Shown: in pieces, positions 1 through 8,517 of the stretch
Numbering within the stretch: the first letter of the stretch is position 1
How the letters are laid out: each line of letters starts with the position of its first letter
Assembly: GCA_964525605.1 (NCBI GenBank)
Contig: CAZGKT010000007.1
Location: forward strand, 62,001 to 126,000
Origin: CAVTWJ01 sp964525605
Lineage (GTDB): Bacteria > Oederibacteriota > Muellerivitia > Muellerivitales > Muellerivitaceae
DNA length: 64,000 bases
Reading direction: 5' to 3'
Position numbers and translations under genes: made by a program
Notes under the pieces: model-generated
The model's input: the letters and a program-made list of their open reading frames with translations, nothing else
Databases searched by the model: none
What the model was told of the DNA's origin: nothing

Positions 1-639
1 GGAACGGCCTCGGTTTCGGGTAAAGTCGTCCTTTCCGGCAAGGCGCCCCAGATGGCGGCCATCCATTTCGACGCGGACCCGGTTTGCAAGGCCCAGCATA
101 CGGGAACGACTTTGGATGAAACGATCGAGGTGGACGCCAAGGGCAACCTGAGCGATGTGCTGGTGTATGTGAAGGATGGCGCGGGCAACTATTCCGCTCC
201 CTCGGCCGGCGTTACTCTCCTTCAAAAAGGCTGTCAGTACCATCCCCATGTGTTTGGAATCCAGGTCAACCAGCCCATGGAGATCGTCAACGGCGACAAT
301 ACCCTGCACAATGTGCACGCCATGCCGGTGATCAACGACGCCTTTAACGTCGGCCAGCCCAGCCAGAACATGGTGACCGAGAAGAAATTCTCCAAGCCGG
401 AAGTGCCGGTCAAATTCAAGTGCGACGTTCATAGTTGGATGCATTGTTTGGCGGGAGTGTTCTCCCATCCCTTCTTCTCCGTGTCCGCCCCCGATGGCAC
501 TTTCAAAATCGGCGGCCTGCCTGCCGGGTCTTATACCCTGGCGGCTTACCAGGAAAAATACGGGGAATCCGCGCCTCAGAAGGTCGACATCAAGGATGGG
601 GAAGCTAAAAGCGTCACTTTCACCTTCACGGCCCAGTAA
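1..639 (+). CDS. Cupredoxin-like secreted protein with carboxypeptidase-regulatory-like fold (5' end outside window)
   Basis: The frame is open from base 1, so the true start lies upstream; 212 residues are visible. The protein has the look of a plastocyanin-like copper protein combined with a carboxypeptidase-regulatory-like beta-sandwich. A histidine in the LHNVHA segment, the CDVHSWMHC segment and a downstream histidine supply the His/Cys/His/Met set expected of a type 1 copper site. The C-terminal part (GTFKIGGLPAGSYTL) is typical of the regulatory-like sandwich. It lies directly before the ctaA-ctaB-sco cluster, so a periplasmic role in electron transfer or copper handling for the terminal oxidase is likely. 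That role is inferred from context. A hairpin terminator follows it. Confidence 0.7.
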   Translation, partial: GTASVSGKVVLSGKAPQMAAIHFDADPVCKAQHTGTTLDETIEVDAKGNLSDVLVYVKDGAGNYSAPSAGVTLLQKGCQYHPHVFGIQVNQPMEIVNGDNTLHNVHAMPVINDAFNVGQPSQNMVTEKKFSKPEVPVKFKCDVHSWMHCLAGVFSHPFFSVSAPDGTFKIGGLPAGSYTLAAYQEKYGESAPQKVDIKDGEAKSVTFTFTAQ

Positions 640-670
640 TTTCTCATATAAAATCAAGTCGGTTTAAATT

Positions 671-699
671 AAGGCTTCGGGTGATACCGGGGCCTTTTT
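671..699 (+). terminator. Rho-independent terminator after the cupredoxin-like gene
   Basis: A stem of AAGGC...GCCTT, extended by CGG/CCG around a GTGATA loop, runs into five T residues. It sits 32 bases after the stop codon and just ahead of ctaA, so it separates the copper-protein transcript from the assembly operon or attenuates read-through into it. Confidence 0.7.
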
Positions 700-742
700 G
701 TTGGGCGACAAACCCTTCAGGGGAGTCGTCCGGGAGGTTTTG

Positions 743-1669
743 TTGATTACCGAAAATAAAGTCCATTACAACCGCCCGCTGCATCGGTACGCTTTCGTGA
801 CGGCGGGATGCACCTTCCTCCTGGTGTTAGCCGGAGCCCTGGTGACCAGCACCGGATCGAGCCTTTCCGTACCCGATTGGCCGCTTTCCTTCGGCCAGTT
901 TTTTCCTCCCATGGTGGGGGGCGTGCTTTTTGAGCACGGGCACCGTCTGGTGGCGGGAACCGTGGCCCTAATGACCGTGGCGCTGGCGATTTTTATCCAG
1001 ATTTATGAAATTCGACGATGGGTGAAAATCCTCGCCTGGACTTCCGTGGGCGCGGTTGTGGTCCAGGCCGTTCTCGGCGGGGTGACCGTCCTGATGCACC
1101 TTCCCACCGCCGTTTCAGTGGCCCACGCGGGTTTGGCCCAGATCTTCCTGTGCTTGAACGTCTCCCTGGCCCTGGTGACCTCCAAACACTGGATCTGGGA
1201 CCAACCGGCCCGCCTTTACAATCAATCCCTCCGAAATTTCGTCCCCTGGGCGGTGGGGTTGGTCTACCTTCAGGTTCTGCTGGGCGCCATCATGCGTCAT
1301 AGCGGTGCGGGCCTGGCCATCCCCGATTTTCCCACCTGTTTTGGGGGAATCCTCCCTCCCGAATGGTCCTTTCCCATCCTCATCAACTATCTCCACCGGC
1401 TGGGCGCCCTGGGAGTTCTCACTTTCCTGACCTGGCTGACTTACCAGGTCTGCCACGGGTACCCGGAGGAAAAATCCCTCTTCTGGCCCGCAGCCTGCGC
1501 GGGATTCCTGGTCTGGCTTCAGTGTCTTTTGGGTATTCTCGTGGTGGTGACGCAAAAAGACGTGGTCCCCACTTCCTTTCATGTTCTTACCGGCGCGGGG
1601 GTATTGGCCTCCACCCTGGTCCTGGCTTTGAACAGCCTTCGGCTTTTCCGACCGGTGGTCAGGACTTGA
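743..1669 (+). CDS. ctaA: Heme A synthase (CtaA/Cox15 family)
   Basis: The predicted product is a polytopic membrane protein of 308 residues that oxidises the C8 methyl group of heme O to make heme A for cytochrome c oxidase. Conserved family segments are visible: FEHGHRLVAG after the first long helix, a histidine in LPTAVSVAHAG, a second-half copy of the fold with INYLHRLGAL, and TSFHVLTG near the end, giving the four histidines expected to bind heme. A TTG start at 743 is chosen because GGGAGG lies 5 bases upstream; an in-frame TTG at 698 falls inside the terminator hairpin and is unlikely. Its TGA overlaps the TTG start of ctaB, so the two are translationally coupled. Confidence 0.93.
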   Translation: MITENKVHYNRPLHRYAFVTAGCTFLLVLAGALVTSTGSSLSVPDWPLSFGQFFPPMVGGVLFEHGHRLVAGTVALMTVALAIFIQIYEIRRWVKILAWTSVGAVVVQAVLGGVTVLMHLPTAVSVAHAGLAQIFLCLNVSLALVTSKHWIWDQPARLYNQSLRNFVPWAVGLVYLQVLLGAIMRHSGAGLAIPDFPTCFGGILPPEWSFPILINYLHRLGALGVLTFLTWLTYQVCHGYPEEKSLFWPAACAGFLVWLQCLLGILVVVTQKDVVPTSFHVLTGAGVLASTLVLALNSLRLFRPVVRT

Positions 1670-2526
1670 AAAGTCAATTCCTGGGCGATTATCTCGCCCT
1701 CACGAAACCCCGACTCAACCTGCTGGCCATCCTGACCAACCTGGCGGGGTTTCTCCTGGGGTCCCGTCAAAGTCCCGATTGGTGCCTTCTTTTCTTTTCG
1801 CTCTTGGGAGCCACCCTGTTGGCCGGGGGATGCGGAGCCTTGAACCAATGGCTGGAAGTGGACGCGGATAAAAAAATGACGCGCACAAACCAACGGCCCC
1901 TGCCTTCCGGCCGTCTCCCCCTTCTCCAGGCCTTCTGGTTCGGGGTGGTTCTTTCCGCGGCCGGGATCGGGGTGCTTTTCTGGCAGGTGAACGAGTTGTC
2001 GGCCTTCCTGGGTTTTGGCGCGTTCGTGAGCTACGTGTTGCTTTACACCCCCCTCAAAAAGATAACCTCGCTCTGCACGGCGGTGGGGGCGGTTCCAGGC
2101 GCGCTTCCTCCCCTCATGGGTTATGCGGCCGCTTCCGGCACGACCGGCCTGGAGGGTTGGACACTCTTTTGCATCCTCTTTTTTTGGCAGATGCCCCATT
2201 TTCTCGCGATCGGTTGGATCTACCGGGAGGACTACAAAAGGGCCGGGTTTCCCATGCTCTCCGTTCGAGACCCGAAGGGCGAGTTGACGGGCCTTGTGGC
2301 GGTGGTCTACGCCATGGCCTTGCTTCCCCTTTCCTTATTACCCGCGTACCTGCGCATGACCGGACACGTATATTTTTGGATCGCCCTTGTGTTAAGTTTG
2401 ACCTTCCTGGGTTTTGCGGCGGCTTTGGCCAAAAACCGAACCTTGGCGCAGGCACGGAAGCTTTTTTGGGCCTCCATTCTTTACCTGCCGTTCCTTTTCA
2501 CCGCGATGGTTATCAATAAGGGGTGA
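1666..2526 (+). CDS. ctaB: Protoheme IX farnesyltransferase (heme O synthase)
   Basis: This UbiA-superfamily membrane prenyltransferase adds the farnesyl tail to heme B, producing the substrate of CtaA. The 286-residue product has the first Asp-rich motif region ALNQWLEVDADKKMTRTNQR followed by PLPSG, then YTPLKKIT, and the second motif region FWQMPHFLAIGWIYREDYKR. These match CyoE/CtaB. The open frame extends far upstream, but only the TTG at 1666 makes sense: it overlaps the ctaA stop as TTGA and the family N-terminus (YLALTKPRLN) follows at once. Both enzymes of heme A synthesis are therefore made from one transcript. Confidence 0.94.
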   Translation: MKSQFLGDYLALTKPRLNLLAILTNLAGFLLGSRQSPDWCLLFFSLLGATLLAGGCGALNQWLEVDADKKMTRTNQRPLPSGRLPLLQAFWFGVVLSAAGIGVLFWQVNELSAFLGFGAFVSYVLLYTPLKKITSLCTAVGAVPGALPPLMGYAAASGTTGLEGWTLFCILFFWQMPHFLAIGWIYREDYKRAGFPMLSVRDPKGELTGLVAVVYAMALLPLSLLPAYLRMTGHVYFWIALVLSLTFLGFAAALAKNRTLAQARKLFWASILYLPFLFTAMVINKG

Positions 2527-2530
2527 TGTC

Positions 2531-3460
2531 TTGCCGACTCTCTTGGATGTGAAAGATCTTTCGTTCCGCTACGGGGAAAAAACCGCCCTGAAGGGCCTTT
2601 CCTTTACCGTCCAAAAGGGCGAAATTTTCGGATTTTTAGGCCCCAATGGCGGGGGCAAATCCACCACCTTCAAGCTTCTTTCCACCCTCTACCCCTGCGT
2701 GCCCGGCAAAGTCAGCCTCTTTGGCCTGGACCTGGCCAAGGATACCCAAGCCATCCGCGCGAAGATGGGTATCGTGTTCCAGTCCCCCGCGCTTGATAAA
2801 AAACTAACCGTCAGGGAAAACCTTTGGCACCAGGGGCATCTTTACGGCCTGACAGGCCAAAACCTTGAAAACCGCATCGACCGGGACCTGGATCGACTCA
2901 GCCTTAAAGACCGGCAAAAGGATAGGGTCGAGACCCTCTCCGGCGGTCTCCAGCGCCGGGTGGAACTGGCCAAGGCCCTCGTGAACGATCCCGAACTGAT
3001 GATCCTGGACGAGCCCTCAACCGGACTGGACCCGGCGGCACGTCGTGAATTCTGGGGTCACCTGGAAACTCTGCGAAAAAGCCAGGGCATGACGGTGTTG
3101 GTGACGACCCATTACCTGGAAGAAGCGGATCGGTGTGATCGGCTCTTGATCCTCCACCAGGGAGAAATGGTGGCCTTGGGACAGCCTGAGGAACTCAAGG
3201 CTTCCATCGGCGGGGAAGTCTTGCGCATCCGCGCCCGAAACCCCGAAACCCTCAAGGAGGCCTTGGTCCAAAAACTGAAGATCGAGTCGGTTTTTCTCGC
3301 GGGGGTTCTGCAGGTTGAAAGCCCCCAGGCCCATAATCTGGTGGCGCCGATCCTTGAGAATTTCCCAGGGGAAGTTCTATCCCTGTCCGTCGGGTTGCCC
3401 ACGCTCGAAGACGTGTTCATCCACAAGACTGGCCGGTTTTTGTCGGAGGAAAAAGAATGA
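2531..3460 (+). CDS. ABC transporter ATP-binding protein of the oxidase-assembly cluster
   Basis: A 309-residue ATPase of the CcmA/NatA/NosF type. Walker A reads GPNGGGKSTT, the Q-loop QSPALD, the signature LSGGLQRR, Walker B LMILDEPSTGLD and the switch histidine lies in TTHYLEEAD. The C-terminal 90 residues form the extra domain common in ABC-2 drug or polysaccharide ATPases. The TTG at 2531 is preferred because AAGGGG ends 7 bases upstream, overlapping the ctaB stop. It pairs with the permease that follows. Location between ctaB and sco suggests it serves cytochrome oxidase maturation, for instance by moving copper, heme or a sulfur ligand; the substrate is not known. Confidence 0.9.
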   Translation: MPTLLDVKDLSFRYGEKTALKGLSFTVQKGEIFGFLGPNGGGKSTTFKLLSTLYPCVPGKVSLFGLDLAKDTQAIRAKMGIVFQSPALDKKLTVRENLWHQGHLYGLTGQNLENRIDRDLDRLSLKDRQKDRVETLSGGLQRRVELAKALVNDPELMILDEPSTGLDPAARREFWGHLETLRKSQGMTVLVTTHYLEEADRCDRLLILHQGEMVALGQPEELKASIGGEVLRIRARNPETLKEALVQKLKIESVFLAGVLQVESPQAHNLVAPILENFPGEVLSLSVGLPTLEDVFIHKTGRFLSEEKE

Positions 3461-4212
3461 AAACATTCTGGACCGCAACCTACACCCTTTGCCAGAGAGA
3501 ACTGGTCCGCTTTTACCGCCAGCCCAGCCGTGTCGTGGGGGCTGTGGGTACGGCTTTCCTTTTTTGGCTGGTCCTGGGTTCGGGCGTGCCCCAGGCCGGT
3601 TACCGAGCCTACTTTTTTCCCGGAACCCTTTTGATGAGCGTTATGTTCACCTGTATCTTCTCCAATGCCTCCGTCATTGAGGATCGGCAGGCGGGTTTTC
3701 TTCAATCGGTCATGACCGCCCCGGTTTCCCGGGGAGCCATTGTCATGGGCAAGATCCTCGGGGGTTCTTTGCTTTCGACCCTCCAGGGCCTGATCCTTCT
3801 CCCTATCGGTCTATTCGTCGGCATTTCCTTTTCACCCCTGCCCTTGCTGGGCGCCGTGGCCTGCCTCTTTTGGGTTTCCTTCGTGATGAACGCGGCTGGT
3901 TTTTGGCTGGCCTGGAAGATCGAATCCATCCCCGGATTCCATACCTTGATGAACCTGGTCCTGCTTCCGCTGTGGATGGCCTCCGGCGCGGTTTTCCCCT
4001 CCTCCGGTTCAGGTTTCATGAAGATCCTCATGGCGGTCAATCCGCTGACTTACGGGGTCGCGGGGATCAGGCAGGGTCTTTACCCCAACACATCCAATCC
4101 GGACCTGCCATCCATGGGACTCTGCCTCCTGGTCTTAGCCCTCTGGGGAATGGTTTTTTACGCCATCTCCTCGAGGGCCGTGGCGAAAAGCGACGTCAAG
4201 AGGCGCTTGTGA
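3457..4212 (+). CDS. ABC-2 type permease of the oxidase-assembly cluster
   Basis: A 251-residue membrane protein with about six hydrophobic segments and the ABC-2 pattern (an FFPGTLLMSVMF helix, then the conserved VIEDRQAGFLQSVMTAPVSR loop, and an NPLTYGVAGIR motif near the end). The ATG overlaps the stop of the ATPase as ATGA, and GGAGG lies upstream. It should dimerise to form the membrane channel for the preceding ATPase. Family members resemble NosY, which works beside NosF in copper-sulfur cluster assembly, so a role in metal-centre assembly of the oxidase is a reasonable inference. Confidence 0.88.
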   Translation: MKTFWTATYTLCQRELVRFYRQPSRVVGAVGTAFLFWLVLGSGVPQAGYRAYFFPGTLLMSVMFTCIFSNASVIEDRQAGFLQSVMTAPVSRGAIVMGKILGGSLLSTLQGLILLPIGLFVGISFSPLPLLGAVACLFWVSFVMNAAGFWLAWKIESIPGFHTLMNLVLLPLWMASGAVFPSSGSGFMKILMAVNPLTYGVAGIRQGLYPNTSNPDLPSMGLCLLVLALWGMVFYAISSRAVAKSDVKRRL

Positions 4213-4835
4213 AATCGAAAAACAGATGGACCTTATGGGCCCTCATGGCCTTGGGAGTGATCGTGCTGGGGACCTGGGGAATCCGTGTTTACCAGTTACG
4301 CACCTCTCCCCGCTTTTTGAAACCGGTCATGAGCGCGCCGGACTTTTCGTTTACGGACCAAGGGGGGATGCCCTATACCTCCGCCCAGTTGAAAGGAAAA
4401 GTTTGGGTGGCGGATTTCATCTTCACCCGATGTGCGGGAACCTGCCCTATGCTCTCGGCCCAAATGAAGCTCTTGGCCAAGGAATGGAAGGGTCAGGAAG
4501 GCTTCCGGCTGGTCACCTTCACCGTCGATCCGGATTACGACAAGGTGCCGGTCATGGCCCATTACGCCCAAAATTTCGGCGCCGATCCCCAACAGTGGGT
4601 ATTTCTGACCGGTACCAAAAAGGATCTTTACACGATGATTCAACAGGGTTTCAAACTCAGTGCTCAAGAGGATCCGCAGGGGGTCCCAGGGTTCGAGTTT
4701 ATCCATACGGTGCGGATGGTGCTGGTGGATGCCCAAGGGAAAATCCGGGGTATGTACGACGGGGATGACGATACCGACCTCGCGAATCTTCACCGGGACC
4801 TGCGACATCTGCTGTCAACCTGGGGGGGAGCATGA
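4209..4835 (+). CDS. SCO1/SenC family copper chaperone
   Basis: A thioredoxin-fold protein of 208 residues anchored by one N-terminal helix (WALMALGVIVLGTWGI), facing the periplasm. The copper-binding motif is TRCAGTCPMLSAQM (CxxxC), with the distal histidine in FIHTVRMVLVD and the family VTFTVDPDYD segment between them. SCO proteins load or reduce the CuA site of oxidase subunit II. The GTG start overlaps the permease stop (GTGA), which fixes the start and shows translational coupling; the long upstream extension of the frame is a shadow of the permease gene. Confidence 0.93.
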   Translation: MKSKNRWTLWALMALGVIVLGTWGIRVYQLRTSPRFLKPVMSAPDFSFTDQGGMPYTSAQLKGKVWVADFIFTRCAGTCPMLSAQMKLLAKEWKGQEGFRLVTFTVDPDYDKVPVMAHYAQNFGADPQQWVFLTGTKKDLYTMIQQGFKLSAQEDPQGVPGFEFIHTVRMVLVDAQGKIRGMYDGDDDTDLANLHRDLRHLLSTWGGA

Positions 4836-5266
4836 ACCTGTCCGCCTTCCCGGCCCTGATCGCCTCCCTCAACGGTTTGAGCGCTCTTCTTCTGTTGACG
4901 GGCTACGTTTTCATCAAAAACAAAAAGCTGTTGGCCCATAAAACCTGCATGGGCCTAGCCTTTCTTTCCTCGGTGGTCTTTCTCGGGTGTTACCTCTATT
5001 ACCACGCCCATGTGGGGGTGAATCATTTCACGGGGCAGGGTTGGGTCCGGCCCCTTTATTTCTTCATCCTGACCACTCACACCATCCTGGCTGCCATCGT
5101 GCCCGTTTTGGCCATCTGGACCCTCGTTCGGGCCCTCCGGGGCGAGTTTGAGAAGCACCGACGGATCGCCCGTATCACCTTTCCGATCTGGCTATACGTT
5201 TCCGTGACGGGTGTGGTGGTCTATTGGATGTTGTATATTCTCTATCAACCGGCTGTTTCCGTTTAA
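4832..5266 (+). CDS. DUF420 membrane protein
   Basis: A 144-residue protein with four hydrophobic helices and histidines placed as in DUF420 proteins (LAHKTCMG, YYHAHVGVNHF, TTHTILA, EKHRRIARI). The ATG overlaps the sco stop as ATGA with GGGGGAG upstream. DUF420 genes are commonly found with heme-copper oxidase genes and are thought to help assembly; the exact function is unknown. The several conserved histidines in or near the membrane would suit heme or copper binding, which is inference. Confidence 0.88.
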   Translation: MNLSAFPALIASLNGLSALLLLTGYVFIKNKKLLAHKTCMGLAFLSSVVFLGCYLYYHAHVGVNHFTGQGWVRPLYFFILTTHTILAAIVPVLAIWTLVRALRGEFEKHRRIARITFPIWLYVSVTGVVVYWMLYILYQPAVSV

Positions 5267-5280
5267 GCAGGAGGTAACCC

Positions 5281-5703
5281 ATGCTGGACGATGCTGCGAT
5301 TACCCAAATCGTAAAAGAAGCCAAAACCATCGCGGTTTACGGCATGCAGGACGAGAAAAAAAGTGACCGGCCCGCCTATCAAATCCCCGCCATGTTGAAA
5401 GAACGGGGCTACGAAATATATCCGGTGAACCCCATGATCGTGACCTCTCTGGGCCTGGAAGCCTATGCCAAGTTGGCCGACCTGCCCATCCAACCGGATA
5501 TTTTGGATGTCTTCCGACGAAGCGAGTTGATCCCCGAATTGACGGATGAGATCCTGGCCCTACCCCCTGAGAAGCGTCCCAAAACGGTCTGGCTCCAGAC
5601 CGGGATCACCCACCCTCAATCGGAAGCCCGGCTCGAAGTGGAAGGAATGCAGGTGGTCAGCGACCAGTGCTTGGGGGTTTGGGCGGCGAGGTTGAAGCGC
5701 TGA
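5281..5703 (+). CDS. CoA-binding domain protein (YccU-like)
   Basis: A 140-residue single-domain Rossmann-fold protein of the CoA_binding family. Visible family features are TIAVYGMQDEKKSDRPAY near the N-terminus, GYEIYPVNP after the second strand, ILDVFRRSEL in the middle, and KTVWLQTGI then VVSDQCLGV near the end. A strong AGGAGG lies 6 bases before the ATG. Such proteins bind CoA but usually lack a defined enzyme activity. It sits 14 bases after the DUF420 stop and may be read through from the oxidase-assembly operon, without an evident functional tie. Confidence 0.85.
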   Translation: MLDDAAITQIVKEAKTIAVYGMQDEKKSDRPAYQIPAMLKERGYEIYPVNPMIVTSLGLEAYAKLADLPIQPDILDVFRRSELIPELTDEILALPPEKRPKTVWLQTGITHPQSEARLEVEGMQVVSDQCLGVWAARLKR

Positions 5704-5877
5704 CTTTCGCTAGGATCGAAAGCTAGGGGGGGAACTCCCATCGAACCGTGATTCCCAGGCTTGAAACAAGTACCCCTTGGTTTCAAAGGATTGAGGATGT
5801 TTTTTTCTGGCGTTCTTTATTTCAGTCGGCGTGTATTGACGGGTCCTGTAGACGAGAGCGGAGTTTCCGGGAAAGCC

Positions 5878-7614
5878 ATGGCTCCCAAGTTTCCCTGGAT
5901 CCCGTCGCTCACTCCGGTCCTTTTGACCTTGATCGCCTATTTCCCCGTCTTCCAGTGCGGGTTCACCAACTGGGACGACGACCGCATGATCCTCGACAAT
6001 CCTCACCTCCAGCATATGGATGTCTCCTTTTTTTTGTGGATGTTCACGACCTTCCTCAGCGGTAACTGGATTCCCCTGACCTGGTTCTCCCTGGCCCTGG
6101 ACCGGATACTCGGAGGATCGAACCCCTGGTTCTACCACCTTCATAACCTGATATTGCACCTGGCCAATACTTTCCTGGTTTTTTTCGTCAGTTTCAAAAC
6201 GCTGATCCTTTCGGATAGCGGGGAAGGGAAAAGAAACCGGGCTCTGGCCGCGGCTTTTTTGACGTCGGCCTTGTTCGGGCTGCATCCGCTGCATGTCGAG
6301 TCGGTGGCCTGGGTCACGGAACGCAAGGATGTGTTATACGGATTTTTTTTCCTGTTGAGTCTCCTGTTGTACCTGGACGGGGCCGCCCGGGGGAGATGGA
6401 AAGGGATAAGTTGGAAACTTTCACTGGCTTGTTTCACCCTGTCCCTCATGGCCAAGCCCATGGCGGCCACCCTGCCCTTGATCCTTCTTTTATTGGATGC
6501 CTGGCCGCTCAAAAGATTGGCCGGCAAACCAGGGGGGGTGTTTCTGGAAAAGATCCCCTTTTTCCTCATTTCCGTGGCCGGGGGAATAATTACTTTGGCG
6601 TCCCAAAACGACGCCAAGGCGATAGGAGCCTTGGCGCGGGTGACGTTGGATGTTCGGATTATGAACGCTTTTCATTCGCTGGTTTTTTACGTATGGAAAA
6701 TGGTTTTACCCCTGGGGCTGCACCCGTTATACCTGTATCCAAAATACAACGATGGGATTGGCCGGTGGGTCCCGGTCATTCTGGTTGCATCGGTTGGGGT
6801 TGTTTGTTTTTTATGGCGAAAAGCGAAACCTTATCTGGGCATCGCCTGGCTTTATTATTTTTTCACGCTTCTTCCAGTGCTGGGCCTCATCTCATTTGGT
6901 TTCCAATCCGCCGCAGACCGATATACCTATCTCCCCTGCTTGGGGCCTTTTCTCCTTTTTTCGGCGGGCATCGGGGTTCTGCTCCAGGGACGGCCGAAAC
7001 TATTCATTCTATTCTCAATTCTGTTGGCGGCTGTTCTTGGGACACTCACCCTGAAACAGGTTGATATATGGAAAGATTCGGTGAGCCTTTGGGAGAATGA
7101 AGTTCAAGCCTTTCAAAAGATGGCCAATGTCGATGAAACCGCGTACATCGCCTACGACAATCTCGCCCAGGCCTGTTTCTCCGCGGGGAGGTACGAGGAT
7201 GCGTTGAGAGCCTATGACAGTGCCTTGGCTTATAACCCGGATATCAGCGTCGCCCATTTGGGGAAGGGCGTTGTTTTTTTGAGAATGGGAAACGCGAGGC
7301 AATCGGTGGAAGAATGCCAAAAAGCCGCCGCGCTCGACCCCCAAGAGGCCACCGCGCCTTTTATGTTATCAAGGGCCTATCATGAGCTGGGCTTGGTGGA
7401 TGAAGAAACACTGGAGCTGGAAAAGACCGTCGGACTTAAGCCGGATTTCGTAGAGGCACTCGTGAACCTGGGCGTCCTCTACGCGATGAGAGGACAATAT
7501 GCGGATGCAGGAAAAGAATTCCAAGTCGCGTTGGCTCTGGATCCCGCGAACCCACAATTGATCAACGATATGGCCTTACTCCGTCAAAAGTGGTCAACAA
7601 CCCAAGCCCCCTAA
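5878..7614 (+). CDS. TMTC-like membrane protein with C-terminal TPR repeats (putative GT-C O-glycosyltransferase)
   Basis: A 578-residue protein with about ten transmembrane helices followed by TPR repeats (roughly residues 420-575). The first periplasmic loop carries FTNWDDDRMILDNP, and FGLHPLHVESVAWVTERKD and FGFQSAADRYTYLPC follow; these are marks of the bacterial DUF1736/TMTC group, GT-C fold proteins related to O-mannosyltransferases. The acidic loop is where GT-C enzymes place catalytic Asp. I chose the ATG at 5878, preceded by GGGAAAG, because the family starts just before its first helix; an in-frame ATG at 5797 and a TTG at 5761 are alternatives. Donor and acceptor are unknown; a lipid-linked sugar donor is the family expectation. 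Confidence 0.82.
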   Translation: MAPKFPWIPSLTPVLLTLIAYFPVFQCGFTNWDDDRMILDNPHLQHMDVSFFLWMFTTFLSGNWIPLTWFSLALDRILGGSNPWFYHLHNLILHLANTFLVFFVSFKTLILSDSGEGKRNRALAAAFLTSALFGLHPLHVESVAWVTERKDVLYGFFFLLSLLLYLDGAARGRWKGISWKLSLACFTLSLMAKPMAATLPLILLLLDAWPLKRLAGKPGGVFLEKIPFFLISVAGGIITLASQNDAKAIGALARVTLDVRIMNAFHSLVFYVWKMVLPLGLHPLYLYPKYNDGIGRWVPVILVASVGVVCFLWRKAKPYLGIAWLYYFFTLLPVLGLISFGFQSAADRYTYLPCLGPFLLFSAGIGVLLQGRPKLFILFSILLAAVLGTLTLKQVDIWKDSVSLWENEVQAFQKMANVDETAYIAYDNLAQACFSAGRYEDALRAYDSALAYNPDISVAHLGKGVVFLRMGNARQSVEECQKAAALDPQEATAPFMLSRAYHELGLVDEETLELEKTVGLKPDFVEALVNLGVLYAMRGQYADAGKEFQVALALDPANPQLINDMALLRQKWSTTQAP

Positions 7615-7628
7615 AGGGGGGCGGGCTT
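7604..7628 (+). terminator. Hairpin at the end of the TMTC-like gene
   Basis: AAGCCC and GGGCTT arms enclose a C-rich/G-rich inner stem with a TAAA loop, overlapping the stop codon of the upstream gene. There is no T tract, so it could be a weak or factor-dependent terminator or a 3' end stabiliser. Confidence 0.4.
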
Positions 7629-7689
7629 CATTGAAACGATACCGAGCGGAAGAAGGGTTCGAGGATTTCTCGAGGATGAAAGGGCGTTA

Positions 7690-8490
7690 ATGAAGACGCT
7701 GGTTTTGATGGGGTGCTTGGGACTGGCCGGTTGGGGAATGCCGGGCCTTGCCCGTTCCGCCGATGCGGATTCCTCATTTACCACCCTCCAAATCAACGGC
7801 CACCGCTGCTTAGTGGCGGGTCCGAAGGATCTTCCGAAAAATGCTCCGGTGGTGTTCATTTTGCACGGCTTGGGCGCCAATGCCGATGACTTGTTCCCGT
7901 TGATCCCGGTGATAAATCTCCCTCCCTGCCGTTTCATCCTGCCGGACGCGCCTTTGCGGGTGGACGACCACTCCTATGGTTGGTATGACCTGCCCACGAA
8001 CAGTCGAACGGATATTGAGAACAGCAGGGATTATCTCTTCGGTTTAATGAAACGTTTTTCGACCGAAGGGGAAAAACCGGGCCAGGCGAGGCCGATCATC
8101 CTGATGGGGTTTTCCCAGGGAGCCGTCATGTCCCTGGAGGCGGGGTTGAACTATCCAGGCCAAATCGAAGCCATCGTTGCCATGAGCGGATATATTTGGA
8201 ACCCGGCCAAAACGTTTGAACATGCTGTGGCCCCCCCTCACACGCCGATCCTGATGACCCACGGAACTGAAGATAGGATCGTTCCCGAAGACCTGACCCA
8301 GAAGACGCTTTCGGTGCTCCAAAAGGCAGGTTACCAGCCGATCCTCAAGGAATATCCCCTAGACCATCACATCTCCATGGAAACCTTGGAAGATGTTTCC
8401 CGATTTTTGAAAAAAGTGATCCAGCCCGAAACGAAGGCGGCCCGGGAAGGTTGTTTGCTCGTAATGTCTTTGATATTCCCCCGGTTTTAA
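7690..8490 (+). CDS. Secreted alpha/beta hydrolase, phospholipase/carboxylesterase type
   Basis: A 266-residue protein with a signal peptide ending near LARSADA and an Abhydrolase_2-type domain. The oxyanion-side motif is FILHGLGANADD, the nucleophile serine lies in GFSQGAVMS, the acid is the Asp of HGTEDRIVP, and the histidine is in LDHHISMETL. These are the full Ser-Asp-His set of YpfH/carboxylesterase-like enzymes. The leader predicts a periplasmic or exported enzyme, whereas many relatives are cytoplasmic. Natural substrate unknown; short acyl esters or lysophospholipids are likely. Confidence 0.85.
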   Translation: MKTLVLMGCLGLAGWGMPGLARSADADSSFTTLQINGHRCLVAGPKDLPKNAPVVFILHGLGANADDLFPLIPVINLPPCRFILPDAPLRVDDHSYGWYDLPTNSRTDIENSRDYLFGLMKRFSTEGEKPGQARPIILMGFSQGAVMSLEAGLNYPGQIEAIVAMSGYIWNPAKTFEHAVAPPHTPILMTHGTEDRIVPEDLTQKTLSVLQKAGYQPILKEYPLDHHISMETLEDVSRFLKKVIQPETKAAREGCLLVMSLIFPRF

Positions 8491-8517
8491 TGCCTTCCCG
8501 CATGTTAAAATAGCCGC

